A stretch of DNA of 62,000 nucleotides from Acanthaster planci (lineage: Eukaryota > Echinodermata > Asteroidea > Valvatida > Acanthasteridae), in NCBI RefSeq assembly GCF_001949145.1, contig NW_019091399.1:1269349-1331348 (forward strand). The letters run 5' to 3'. Under the pieces are notes generated by a model. It ran no database searches. It was not told where the DNA came from and saw only the letters and a program-made list of their open reading frames with translations. Position 1 is the stretch's first letter; every line of letters starts with the position of its first letter. Positions 1 to 11,625 of this stretch are shown in pieces. The translations under genes were made by a program, and so were the position numbers.

Positions 1-3000
1 TGGTGAGACCTCCATCTTACCAGACCTTCATCCGGGGAGCCCTTCATCTTGTCAGCACTTTCTCTTGTAAACCCTCTTGTTAGCCCGTCATCTCGCCAAC
101 ACTTCCTGTTGCGACTCATTTGTCTTGGGATACCTTCATCTTGTGAGAGCTTTGTCTTTGGAACTGTTTCTTTAAGGTGCATTTCTTGATTGCATTTTTA
201 TGAGCACTTTCTCTTCTGAACTCTTCATCTTGCGAGCCCTTCATCTTAACAGATTTTATCTTGCTTACCTTCTGTCTTGCATGCCCTTGTCTTTCCTTCA
301 TTTTGTGATTCCTTTATCTTGGGGGCAGTTCCTCTTCTTAGCATTTTTCCCTGTGAGCCCTTTGTCTAAAGAGGCCTTCATATTGCAATAAATTCATCTT
401 GCGAGCCCCTCCTCTTTTAATACCACTTCCTCTTGTGAGCCCTTCTCTTCCAAGCCCTTTCTCTTCCGAGCTTTTCAGTTTGTGAGCACTTACAAAATTC
501 GCATCTTGCAAGTCCGTCATTTTGCATGCCTTTCAGATCGTGAGCACTTCATCTTGCTAACACTTCCTCATACAACTCGTTTGCCTATTTATCTTAACAG
601 CATTTTATCTTGCAAGCCCTTCATTTTTGTACCCTTCCTCTTCTAAGCAATCCCTTTGTCTTGTGAGTTCTTCCTGTTCTGCACCTTTATCCTTATAAGC
701 CCTTCACCTTCCAAACCGCGAGTCTTGCTTACCCTCTGTCTTGCATGTCCTTGTCTTTCCTTCATTTTGTGAGCCCTTCATCTTGGGGGCAGTTCCTCTT
801 CGGAGCATTTTCCCTTGTGAGTCTTGAGAGATGTTCATCTTTCGAGAAATTATCTTGTCAACCCTTCATCTTTTAGTACTTCCTCTTGCAAACCTGTCCT
901 CTTGTGAGCCTTTCTCCATGGACTTTGTCTTCCTTTGTCATTTGAGACCTTCACCTTACATGACCCTTAATCTTGCAAGTCCTTCATCTTCCATAAAACT
1001 TATTGTGCAAGAAGTTCATTTTGCGAGACCTTCACTTTGTGAGCAATTCATCTTGCCATCCCTTCTTTTTCCCGGTGTTTTGTCTTGAGAGCCCTTCATT
1101 TGGTTAACCTTTCATATCTCGAGACCTTCCTTTTGTGTGCACTTGCCTTTGCAGCCCTTTATCTTGTGAGCCCTTCTTTGTTATGCATGCCCTTTGTGTA
1201 GTGAGTCATCATCTTGCGAGCCCTACATCTTCAAAATCATTTGCCTTAAAGAGCCATTCAACTTGCGAGCCCATCATTTTACAAACCTTGCTCTTTTGAG
1301 CCTTTCTCTTGTGAACCCTTCTCTTCTAAGGCCCTTTCGCTCCTGAGCTGTTCAACTTGTGACCACTTTGTCTTGCAACCCCTCTGTCTTGGGAGCCCAT
1401 CATCTTGCCAGACGTTTATATCTTGGGAACCCTTCATCTTGCCAACCTTTAATCTTGTGAGACCTTCGTTTTACTAGCACTTCCTCTTGCCACCCATCTG
1501 TCTTAGGGGCCCTTCATCTTGCGAGCCCTCTGTCTTGAAAGTCCTTTGTTTTACATGCATTTCTTTCTTGATTACCTTTTTTCTTGTAAGCACTTTCTCT
1601 TTAGAGCCCTTCATGATGTACTTTATCTTGCGGGCCCATCTTGAATGCTCTTTCTTTTATGAACCCTTCCTGTTGCATGCTCTTCATCTTCCAGGCCCAT
1701 TGTAATGTGTGCCCTTCACCTTACATGGTCTTCATCTTCCAAGTCCTCATTTTTAAAAGCTTAATCATCTTGAGAGCTCATTATCTAGCCAGACTTTCAT
1801 CTTGTGAACCTTTCAACTTGCAAGCCTTTCATTTTGCCAACCCTTCCCCTTGCAAACCCTTTCCTCTTTGAGCCTTTCGCCTATCTTGAGAGTCCTTCAT
1901 TTTACATACCTTTCTTGATTGCTTTTTTTCTTGAATGCACTTTCTCTTCAGAGTACTTGATCCTACGACCACTTCATCTTGCGAGCCCATCCTCTTTTGC
2001 ACCATTCTCCTTACAAGCCATCAACCTTCCAAATCCCGAGTCTTCCTGGCTCTCCATCTTGTGTGCCCTTCTCTTGCCATCATCTTGTGAACCCTTCATC
2101 TTGCAAGCCCTTCATCTTTCTAGCAGTTTGTCTTGCTAGCCCTTCATCTTGCGAGCCCTTTCTCTTGCGAGCCCTTTCTCTTGTGAGCCATTTCCCTTAG
2201 AATCCCTTTGTCCTGCCAGCCCTTATCTTGGTAAACCTTCATCTTGCAAGAACTTCACATTCCTAGTACTTCATCTTCCTCACCCTTCATCTTCCTAGCC
2301 CTACATCTTCCTAGCCCTACATCTTGTGGGCAGCTCCTCTTGCCAACCATTTCCCCTGTGAGCCCTTCAACTTCTGAGAACATCTTGCTAGATCTTCATC
2401 TTGCAAGGCCTTAATACTGTTAGCACTTCCTCTTCTGAACCCTTTGTCTTCTGAGCTGTTTAGCTTGCGAGCCGTTTGTCTTCTATGCAATTCATAATGA
2501 ATGCCCTTCATCTCTCTTGCCCTTCAACTTCCAAACACTGCATGTTGCAAGACTTCATCTTCCAAACCCTTCATCTTCCCAACCCTTGGTTTTGCAAGCC
2601 CTTCATCTTACACTTAATCTTGCCAGCCTTTCATCTTGCCAGCCCTTCGTCTAGTGAACCTTTCATATTACGGACCTTCCTCTTCCAAACCCTTTGTCCC
2701 GCAAGCCCTTTATCTTGCAGGACCTCTGTCTGGTGTGCACTTTATCTTGCTAACCTTCATCTTGCTAGCTCTTTGTCTTCCAAGCCCCGTCTTGCATGCC
2801 CTTTGTGTTGTGTGCCCTTCTTGCAAGCCCTTCTTCTTACCTTAAATTTATCTTGCTAGCCCTTCGTCTTGTGAGCAATTCGTCTAACGCGCCGTTCATG
2901 TCGCAAGCACTTTTTGTTGCAAGTCTTCATCTTACAAAACTTTCCTCTTCTAACCAGTATGTCTCACTTGCCCTTCTTCTTGCGTGCCCTTGGTGTTGCG

Positions 3001-4345
3001 AGACCTTTATCTTGGGAGTCCTTCATCTTTCACACCTTTATCTTTCTTCATCTTGGGAGCATATCATCTTACATAGCCTTCATCTTGCAAGCCATCTGCC
3101 TCGCAAGCCCTTTCTCTTGCTGACCCTTGATCTTGCTAGCCCTTTGTCTTCAATGCTCATTGTCTACAAAACCCTCGATTTTGCAAGCCATTCATCTTTT
3201 CAGCATTTTGTATTACATGGCTTTTATCGCCGAGCCCTTCATCGTGCTAGCTCTTCGTCTTGCAAACCGTTCGTATTGCAAGCACTTTCTCTTGTGAGCC
3301 CTTTCAGCAATCTTTCCCTTTGCAAACCCTTCTGCTTTTGTCAATCATCTGCTCAGCCCTCCATGTTGTATGTTCATCTTCTGTACCCTTTATTTTGTAT
3401 GCCATTCATCATCTTGCAATCCCTGAATCATGAGTGCTCTCCTTGTTGCACTTGGACACTTCTTGCAGTCCTTTGTCTGGTGAGTCCCTCTTTGTATTTC
3501 ATGTTCTTTAATTTATGAACCATTTATAACTACATGCACTTATCTTCATGTTCTTCTCTGGCGTGCCCTCAATCATGCATAATCTTGGATGCTGTTCATC
3601 TTGCGAACCCTTCCTCTTCAATCCTTCATCTTTTGAGCCTTTTATTTTGCATGCTTTTCATCTTCTGTGCCAATAATTTTCCATGCCCTTCATTAATGTT
3701 CATCTTGCCTGCTCTCAATCTTGACGCTCATTATCTTGGGTATGCTTCATCTTTAAGCCTTTCGCCTTTCATGCTCAACTACTTTTGCGTTCATCTTCTT
3801 GGGTAGCCTTCAACTTGCGTACATTAATCATGCATGCCCTTTAGGCTAATGACCTACTTTATGCATACCCTTCATCTTGCAAGCCCTTCATTTTGAGTGT
3901 CCTTCATCTCATCACATGGCCTTCATCTCCTGTGCCCTTCATCTTACAAACCCTTCCTCTGGCACGCCTTTTGTCTTCCGTGGTCTTTGGGTTGCTTCCC
4001 CTTCATGTTGCAAGTCTTCATCTTGCGAGCCTTTTGTCTTGCGCGCGCACTTCTTGCAATCCTTTATCTTGTAAGCCCTTCTTGCAGTCTTTCATCTTAT
4101 GATCCCTTCATCGTGTATGTTTTTCATCTTCTGTCCCATTTATTTCATCTTTCATGCCATTAATTTATGATTTTTTTAATTCTGCATGCTCTTAATCTTG
4201 GGTGCACATCATCTTGCAAGCCCATCTTCTGTCAATCCTTACATACCTTTCATTTTTGTGTGCCCCTTCATCTTGAAAGCCCTCAATTTCCTTGCCTTTC
4301 ATCTTGCATGTCCATCTTCTGTGCCCTTCATTCATACCTGCCGAT
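1..4345. repeat. Degenerate 16-bp tandem repeat array (minisatellite/satellite-like)
   Basis: The whole left edge is a tandem array of a 16-bp unit, consensus CCCTTCATCTTGCGAG on the + strand. The clearest run is near 2090-2200, where seven units follow each other with one to four changes each. Elsewhere units are mutated, with indels and variants such as TTTCTCTTGTGAG. About 270 units fit in the window and the left boundary lies outside it. The right boundary is sharp, near 4340. Because 16 is not a multiple of 3, three units (48 nt) visit all reading frames, and the consensus has no stop in any + frame. This produces many long ORFs with the 16-residue cycle PFILRALHLASPSSCE. These are products of the repeat, not genes. 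Confidence 0.93.
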
Positions 4346-5459
4346 ATAGGACAACAAAAAAGAAAAAGGTGCACTATTTTTACGCACACCACAAAGTCCA
4401 TTTTAGCCAGGGTCCAGTGCCTGCTGAAGTGCCCTGGAAGCTCTGGGTTTTTAGATGCTCTCTGGTGCAATCTAGCCTGTTTCATAACATTTTTGCATTA
4501 AATTTCAGACCAAAAAATGATCAAAAACAATTTTGCTTGAGTCAAGAACATACAAAGAACATTATTGTCTGATACTTCCAATTATGCTTTCGAATTTCCA
4601 ACATCATGCCAGTACCTGAACTATGTTTTATCTATATTCTTCCAATTCAAAGCAAGTAAAAAAATGTGTTTTCATATACATGTACACGTATATTTTATGG
4701 CAGACAGGTATTATGGGAAACTCAAAATTAGGCAGCCACTTTAATCCTAAATGTGCCTAGTCTCACATGACACATGCCAGTCTTCCAATGCCAAATTTAT
4801 TTTGAGGATGGCGGTGTCTTATTCAGGGACCTGCACACCCATCCTTTGACTTTGTACAAGCAGTGAATGATTTGCACTGGTGCTTTGCAAAAATGTCAAT
4901 ATAAAGCGATGGGCAGAACTTTGCTAAATGATCTGAAAAAAGACGAGAAGATTTGGGTAAATGTTTATGTATATTAGGAGCAATGCAATGGCTACATATA
5001 CATGTACCGGTACCTCCTAAATTGCACAAATGGCCGCCCATGAGCAGATTTGTACCGGTACGTGTCAAATCATTCGCATGCAGGCTAAATCCACAGTGCA
5101 CCTCACACAGACATTGATGTGTCTGTGGCACTACACAGTACTTACATAAAGCTCGTGCCTGTAACCGCTTTACGTCTTCATGCGCTACACTAACGTATCA
5201 ATACCAGTGTATTAGACAGACACCCCTGTACATGTCCTTGTCAAATGGCCCTTAGTGCTGCCACCTATTAGTCGGGGAACAAGACTACTTTTTCCATCGC
5301 ATCACATGCGTGAGTACCTCTACTCCGGCCATTTTAAAATTTTAATGAAGAAAAGATTGGAAAAAAGTCGTAATTTCGGGACTAACATTCATAATTCAGA
5401 ATCAGCTTTGAAGATTTATAATTCCACCAAAATCAGAATGGTTGGTAGATACATGTGTA

Positions 5460-5625
5460 CCTTGATCTTGTACATGCTTCATCTTGCATGCTTATGATCT
5501 TACCGGTACATGTTCTACATGTACATTTAATCCCACATCGTTCAACTTCATATGTTTCATCTTGTGTGTGCTTCATCACTTTGCATGACTCATCTTGGGT
5601 GCCTTTCCTCTTCATCTTTAAATAC
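5460..5625. repeat. Outlying patch of the 16-bp CTTCATCTTG repeat
   Basis: Several units resembling the main array (CTTCATCTTGCATG, TTTCATCTTGTGTG, GACTCATCTTGGGTG) occur here about 1.1 kb beyond the end of the main array, mixed with TACATGTA-type sequence. It looks like an older or detached piece of the same satellite. Confidence 0.6.
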
Positions 5626-5770
5626 ATGTACCTTAATTGCTCTTACTTTTCACTCGCCTGACATCTGGAGTTGACTTTATGTTTCTGTAGGTTGAGAACA
5701 TGTCACAGTGCAGCTCTGTTAACATGCCCAATGAGTAGTTCCACCAAGTTTAACTTGCATTTAGATGTGT

Positions 5771-6143
5771 CTTCTTACGTTGTTTCTTCATCACGTAGGA
5801 TTTTTGGTAATTTGCCTGACTTTTAAAAGCATTTATTGCTCAACTCGGAGCATAAAAGGTCTAAAATTTATCTAAATCTTGCAAACTTGGTGCCGTCTGA
5901 AAGGGCACATGCTCCTCTATCTATTTGTACAAGTTTCATATCCAAATTTCCAGTATTTAGGGATATATCTGCAAAAGGAAGTGCGAGTTCTTGTCTGACT
6001 GCCTCCTATTTTTGCGTAATTCTGACTTTGCGCTATACCGGTGCTGTTCCGTAAAGAGTATGCCTTCTTACGTTGTTTCTTCATCACGTAGGATTTTTGG
6101 CAATTTGCCTGACTTTTAAAAGCATTTATTGCTCAACTCAGAT
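5771..6143. repeat. 80-bp direct repeat pair spaced 293 bp apart
   Basis: The segment 5771-5850 recurs almost unchanged at 6064-6143. Both begin CTTCTTACGTTGTTTCTTC and end near TTATTGCTCAACTC. Only a few bases differ, for example TTTTTGGTAA versus TTTTTGGCAA. The 213 bp between them is unique. This could be a recent local duplication, or short terminal direct repeats around a deleted element; no integrase or primer-binding site is visible. Confidence 0.75.
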
Positions 6144-6257
6144 TGTTACACATACATGTCCACGTAACATTGTGTGGAAAACTCGTTCTCATAGGAGAGT
6201 TGTTTCTAGCTTGACGAATTATACTGCGGGGGACTCATTTGGAGAGCTGGCCCTCTC
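6142..6257 (+). CDS. Possible isolated exon with a cyclic-nucleotide-binding-domain signature
   Basis: An open frame with a plausible acceptor (ACTCAG before 6142) and donor (GTGAAG after 6257) encodes 38 residues ending in YTAGDSFGELALS. The GxSFGELAL string is the start of the phosphate-binding cassette in cyclic-nucleotide-binding domains (PKA regulatory subunits, CNBD2-like proteins). The arginine-containing R-x-A-T part that normally follows was not found downstream, and no upstream beta-roll exon is evident. The acceptor lies at the end of the second copy of the local direct repeat. It is either one exon of a gene whose other exons I cannot see or a relic. Function is not assigned beyond the motif. 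Confidence 0.35.
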
Positions 6258-9200
6258 GTGAAGTTATCTTCACCAGGATGACAATGGAGGTTGAACTTTT
6301 ATGCTGTTTTGCAATGAACTGTCTGGCTGTTGGCTGAATACTCGATATCAAAACGAGATACATGTACATGTAGATATGCATGTGGCCAGTCAAACTTGGC
6401 ACTGGTGTCTGATGCTATGTGAGATTCTAAAGGATTGGTGGATAAAAGTGAGAGTCCTGTGCACTGTCTCCTGGTGATGGCACCACATTAAATGAGAAGT
6501 TTTCTCCTTGAAGGGTTTTAGCAGGGCGTCCAAACCAGGACAGCCTGGCCGTTACTTCAGCAGAAAAAGAAAAAAAATTGGCGCTTATACACGGAAGAAA
6601 AATGAGGAAAATTAAATTCAGCATACTCAACAAAAAATGGAGATTTACCAGTATGTGCATGCACATAAATGGCAAGTGAAGGCAACAAGCTTTGCAGCCC
6701 ATTGAAAATGTACAGGGTCACAGATTTCAACATGATTTTCTCTCAGCTTCTGCACTGTTTTCACTTTTGTCTTCAGAAAGCCCACTAGATCATTTTACAG
6801 TATAGCGTTTACTTTCTGTCTAAAGGGATTTTACACTGCAATGAATAAAACAAATGAACTTACTTTTTCAGGGGGCTCCTTTCCAACCGTGTGAAATTAA
6901 ATAAATTTGTACATTCAGGGTACTACCGGTCTATGTATGCAACACTTATAGGCACCTGTGTGATTTAAAATTTTGTACAGCGAATCAGACTTAAAAAACT
7001 TAAAAGGGGGTCATCAGAAATACCGGTAACTTCACATGGATAGGCCCTACCCCCTTGATAGCATTCATCAAAACTATTACTATCCTTCTATAGTTAGATG
7101 TTTTGCCATTTATATTTTTGACTGAGAAGGTGTATGGTACCGTGATGTATAGAGCACAATTTGTTGTAACTTGTACAGCTCACATAGAACGAAACCATAC
7201 TGATTTCTTTTAACCTCATGTACTGGTACTTCGAACAAAAGTTTTCAAGTTTAATTTTCTTCTCCAAAATTTCCTCTCACACCAGAATGTTACTGCTATG
7301 ATTTCAGAGGGGTTTCTGAAGACAAAAGTGAAAAAGGTGCGGAAACTTGGAGAAAATGTTGAAATTTGTTTCCCTGTACATTTTCAATGGACCACTTAAA
7401 GCTTTTTGTCTCCACTTGCCAGGTAAATTAGAAATTACCATATTTGTAAACTGGTCTAGTAGGAAATGCTTGTCCTAATAGCCAAATGTCTGCAAATGCA
7501 TTTATAAAACAAAGAGGAAGCCTACATGCATTTGGTACCATAACTGTTACAGAGAGTGGGGTCTCATTTACATCCTATGCAAATGAGGTGTACAGATGAT
7601 AAGTGGTTTCTATACATATACATTGCACTGCCAGCAATTCATCATCAGTAATGCATGGTTTTGACAGCGTCGGATTTACAGGGTGTCTAACTTGCACATC
7701 TGACACCATAGTTTTGAAGAGTTTGAAAAAAAAAGGGAATTATGCTGATGTTTAGGAAGAGGGCGCTTTTTGTGATTTGTAAGGTACGCTTGACACTCTT
7801 TTCCCAAAGGGTGTATTGTGGGGATAAATAAGTACTTTGGTGTCTGATGTCAAGTACATTTTCTAAAATGATATATAAATACAGTAATATTACATACAAT
7901 TTCAGAAGGAAAATGGAAATTCATTTCAGTCATTCTTTACTTGCTGGGGCACTCTTCAAACTGGAGCAAAGAAATTTCGATCAGCTAAAAAACAGAAAGA
8001 ATTTCAGTAAGGAAATTCTTACCCAATTTCTTGGTACCCATATTTAAAAATAAATTTTTAGTGTCAAATGAAAGTCAAATTCTTGAATGTTGTTAAAAAT
8101 TATGCACACATATGGACGTTTCAAGAAAATAAACACCTAAAATGATATACCAGGTATAACATTTCACATTTGGACCCTTTTGAAATTTTGACCCAGTTAA
8201 AATCACTGGTACCCAAGTAAGAAACTCTAAGATTTTTTCTGAATTGATAAATAGTATGTGTTGGGGATAGGCAGTTTAAGCTATTCCATAAAATTGGGCC
8301 TTGGCGTCTTACAGTTGATTAGGAGAAACATGTTCATGCACTAAAGATGTGAAACTTGGATGACAATCTTGTATTATAATTATGGACTGAACTATTTAAA
8401 GTAACCATAGTTTGTACATGTATGGCCGTTGGAAGGATCTGGCTCTCAAATTCATACATCAAAACACCCAAGTGATATTTGTAGATATTAAAGATAGTGA
8501 GACATTTGAATTTTGAGAGGAGAAGTCTAGTGTGTGATCTATAACCCGAGTTATTAAGGCTTTCTTTTGAACAATATATATATTTTGTTGAAGTAAGTTT
8601 GACAAGTATTGCCCCAAGCTACCAAGTATGTATATTATATTAAGATAAGACTCTGTGAGGGTAACGCGTGTCTCAGTTTTCAAAGAACACCAACATTTCT
8701 AGGGATGGACATGTGCACATTTTGGCAGTGGTTTTTCCAAGAATACTTGTCGTCAATACTTTTTGAATTAAAGAATCTTTAATATAAATATTTAATTCAA
8801 TGTCTTTATTTGTATTAGTAAAGTACACACAAGCAATTTATTTACATTTATGGATAATTTGTTACTGGTTCACAATGTGGAAATCATCTGCATCAATTAC
8901 CGTATAGTTGTAGAGTCAGCATGGACACTATCAATTGCTCTACTAACACTGACCAAGCGTCATAAACTTTACGACAAGCTCACAATGCCTCAGAATTGTT
9001 GCCTGATTCAAAACAAAAACTTCAAATTCTACATTTGAAACTCACGCTTAGCTTCAAACGTCCTGAACATCCGTCGTTTGAATCACATCGTCAAAACAGC
9101 GCTGACACATGACTGCCATGCACACAAGGTTCTTTTTCTCGGTGCATGCGCATTGGTGGTATCCCTAGAACTCCTTGTCAGTGATGTCGGGACCATGGTT

Positions 9201-9666
9201 AGGCTACAGGTTCGAGGCAACCACAGTAACTTTCTTTACAACTGGCAACGAATGCCCAGTCAACACGTATTCGACGAATACCATCGTGAAAGTTGGACAC
9301 ATGATCCCATTTGATATACATGTATATATACTCTACATGTACAAAAAAAAACTAATGTGCCTTGTTATCGTTACTGCTGACTTTGACGTTTGAATGCTGC
9401 GCTTCATTTCACTCACGTGTACCGTGTTTTGACATAGCGCCACTAGTGTAGTGCTAGTGTAGCGCTCACACATTAAAATTTCAACTCTGCGCTTGCGCTA
9501 TATAGCTGGCATGGGCATGCAACGCACAATGCTGCTATATCATGTACATGTTCAGTACATGTACAGCTTGAACAAGCTGGCTCGGCGCAAGTTCCAAAGT
9601 TAGTGTGGAATGGTTAAAGCCGATTGATTCTAGCAGTGTGCACGCGGTGGATTTTGCAAACTGGTC

Positions 9667-11625
9667 ATGGATGTCGATCGTGCAATTCAGGCAATCTTTA
9701 GCCTTTTCGAGCGGTACGGTTCGTCTGACTACCTCGGTGAGAATGTCACCCAAACCGAGCACATGGTGCAATGCGCAATGCTTGCTGAACAAGAGGAGTG
9801 CCCAGTGCCGGTAGGTGCGTGGTGGAACAAGGTTGAACGACTAACAATAGAGCAAGGGAAGGGGCGGGGCAGGTTGCGTGCACACAGGATGAAGTGAAGT
9901 TGGAGTTGTTTGCCTCCAGTTCACAAAAAACAATCAATGCATAATATTTACTTTTAATGAAAGGATGGTGTATTGTTTTCCTACTTCCGAAATCAATGTC
10001 TGTATTTGATTTATTACACCGTTAACAGAACTTGATTTAAAGGGTTCACCTCAAAGTTTAACATGCTAAGATTGATGTACCAGTACATCAGTCCTTAATC
10101 TCTACAAATGGAAATGTCATCCATCATGCAGCAAAGCCTCAACCAGTAACAAGCTTTTATCAAGCATTCATCAGTCACTACTCTATTAATGACCAAGGAG
10201 CTGCATCACAAATAAACCTCTTGTAACAAAATTACTTTCGCAAGCAGAGCAAGGTGAAATATTGGGGGGGGGTGCACCTACATGTACAACTACCATGTAA
10301 AATAAGTACATGAGATTGATGGCATTTTTTCATTCACTGATCCTTAAGTTTGAGTTCATAGTTAAATTTCTGTGAAATCTAGTTTTAAAACTTAAAGCCC
10401 CATTTCAAACACGGTCCTATATGCTGATATGTGACTTCAATCAAATTTAATACATGTACATGTTCTTGATTTAAATCCTTTTAATTCAAATTCCAATTTG
10501 TGTAATTTTTTTAAGAAAACACATATACACAGCTACATTTGCTTTAAAATGGATAACAGTGCCTGCTTGTCTCTTACTTTTACAACAAAATATTCAAAAT
10601 CCATTTTAAATTTTTCACAAGTTGATTTGACCAAAACAATCTTTTTTAAATAAGAAATTACTAACCTTGTTTAGATTAAAACAAAGAACTGCTCCAAAAT
10701 ACTTTTAAAAATGGCAGAAATAAAAACTGAAAACAGGGCTATAATGTGACACAAACATAAGGATATTACTGGAAAAGTTTTGTTGTGTAGATCTTTAATG
10801 GTATGCAAAGTGAAGAAATGTCTGAATGTGTAACACCCATGTCACTGCATGTTTTCACCGTCTAAAGTTCTTAAGACACTTCGCTAGTCATTCCATGATC
10901 AGGCTCAAAAGGCCATAATTCTAAAATCATTATGATCAATCCATGTTATAAATGCTCAAACTGGTTACTCTGTTTGATCCAAGATTATTCTGGGAGCGCT
11001 CTTCCATGACATTGGACACTTGGTTGGCCTACAGCAGGAAGCCAAGCGCATGGAGACAGATGGGGTTGTTTTGGGTGCCCGAGGGCATGAGATCATCGGC
11101 CAAGAGTTCTTAGAGAGTCTCGGCATCCCACACTCCATCAGCATCTTCTCAAAGGGGCATGTGGATGCCAAACGCTACCTCGTCTTCAAAGACACAGGAT
11201 ATTATGACAGTAAGTACTGGTTGGGGAAGATCAGCATACGGTGAAACTTTTATACCAATGAGAACAATAATAATGGGACAAGGAACTTCAAAAGCAGACT
11301 AAGATAAACAAAAACTTCAGTTGTCTTCATATTCCCCATTGCTTTCTTCTCATCTGTACACAACCATTTGTCTTGGCCTATTCCAGTTAATATTTACCCT
11401 TTTCCACTTTCAGGACTTTCTGAGGCTAGCAAAATGACCCTGGTACACCAGGGAGGACCAATGACGGCAGAGGAGGCCAAGGTATTTGAAACGGAGCCGC
11501 AGCTAGCTGCTACCCTGAAGATGCGACAGTGGGATGAAAGGGCCAAGGACCCTACCGTCAAGACTGAGCCACTGGAGAAATACCAGGAGATGTGTAGGCA
11601 GTTCCTTCTGACAAATGCAACCTAA
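9667..11625 (+). CDS. phnZ-like: PhnZ/TmpB-type HD-domain di-iron oxygenase (organophosphonate C-P cleavage)
   Basis: Three exons, 9667-9810, 10984-11209 and 11414-11625, join in phase (0, then 1) to give 193 aa; bacterial PhnZ is about 190 aa. An in-frame stop at 9631 precedes the first ATG. Visible motifs in order: Y22 and E25 in YLGENVTQTEH, H32, HDIGH (H56, D57, H60), GHE (H83), GHVDAKRY (H107, K111), LVHQGGPM, and RQWDERAK (D164). These line up with PhnZ Tyr24/Glu27, the iron ligands His34, His58, Asp59, His80, His104 and Asp161, and Lys108. Known family members oxidise alpha-hydroxy-phosphonates such as (R)-2-amino-1-hydroxyethylphosphonate (PhnZ) or its trimethylated analogue (TmpB), releasing phosphate. 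No signal peptide is seen, so it is probably cytosolic. The substrate in this animal is inferred. It converges on L3HYPDH. Confidence 0.9.

Larger units (their letters stand above)
4346..9666. other. Gene-poor spacer between the satellite array and the PhnZ-like gene
   Basis: No convincing gene is visible here apart from one possible isolated exon near 6142-6257. The stretch holds a small outlying patch of the 16-bp repeat (about 5460-5625), a 293-bp-spaced direct repeat (5771-6143), and scattered TACATGTA and TACCGGTA palindromes. 9400-9660 is richer in CpG, including the short imperfect palindromic run around TAGCGCCACTAGTG, and probably holds the promoter and 5' UTR of the PhnZ-like gene. 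I see no clear TATA box. Confidence 0.6.

Noticed and set aside
2796-3518. 240-codon + strand ORF and its many neighbours in the first 4.3 kb
   Set aside because: The sequence is the 16-bp tandem repeat, whose consensus lacks stops in all + frames. The peptide merely repeats the PFILRALHLASPSSCE cycle with drift.
1-4345. CRISPR array
   Set aside because: The repeats are contiguous, degenerate and lack unique spacers, and the DNA is eukaryotic.
5836-6054. 72-codon + strand ORF as the upstream half of a cyclic-nucleotide-binding domain
   Set aside because: A string FPVFRDIS vaguely resembles the start of such domains, but the following beta-roll glycines are absent and there is no splice continuity with the 6142-6257 exon.
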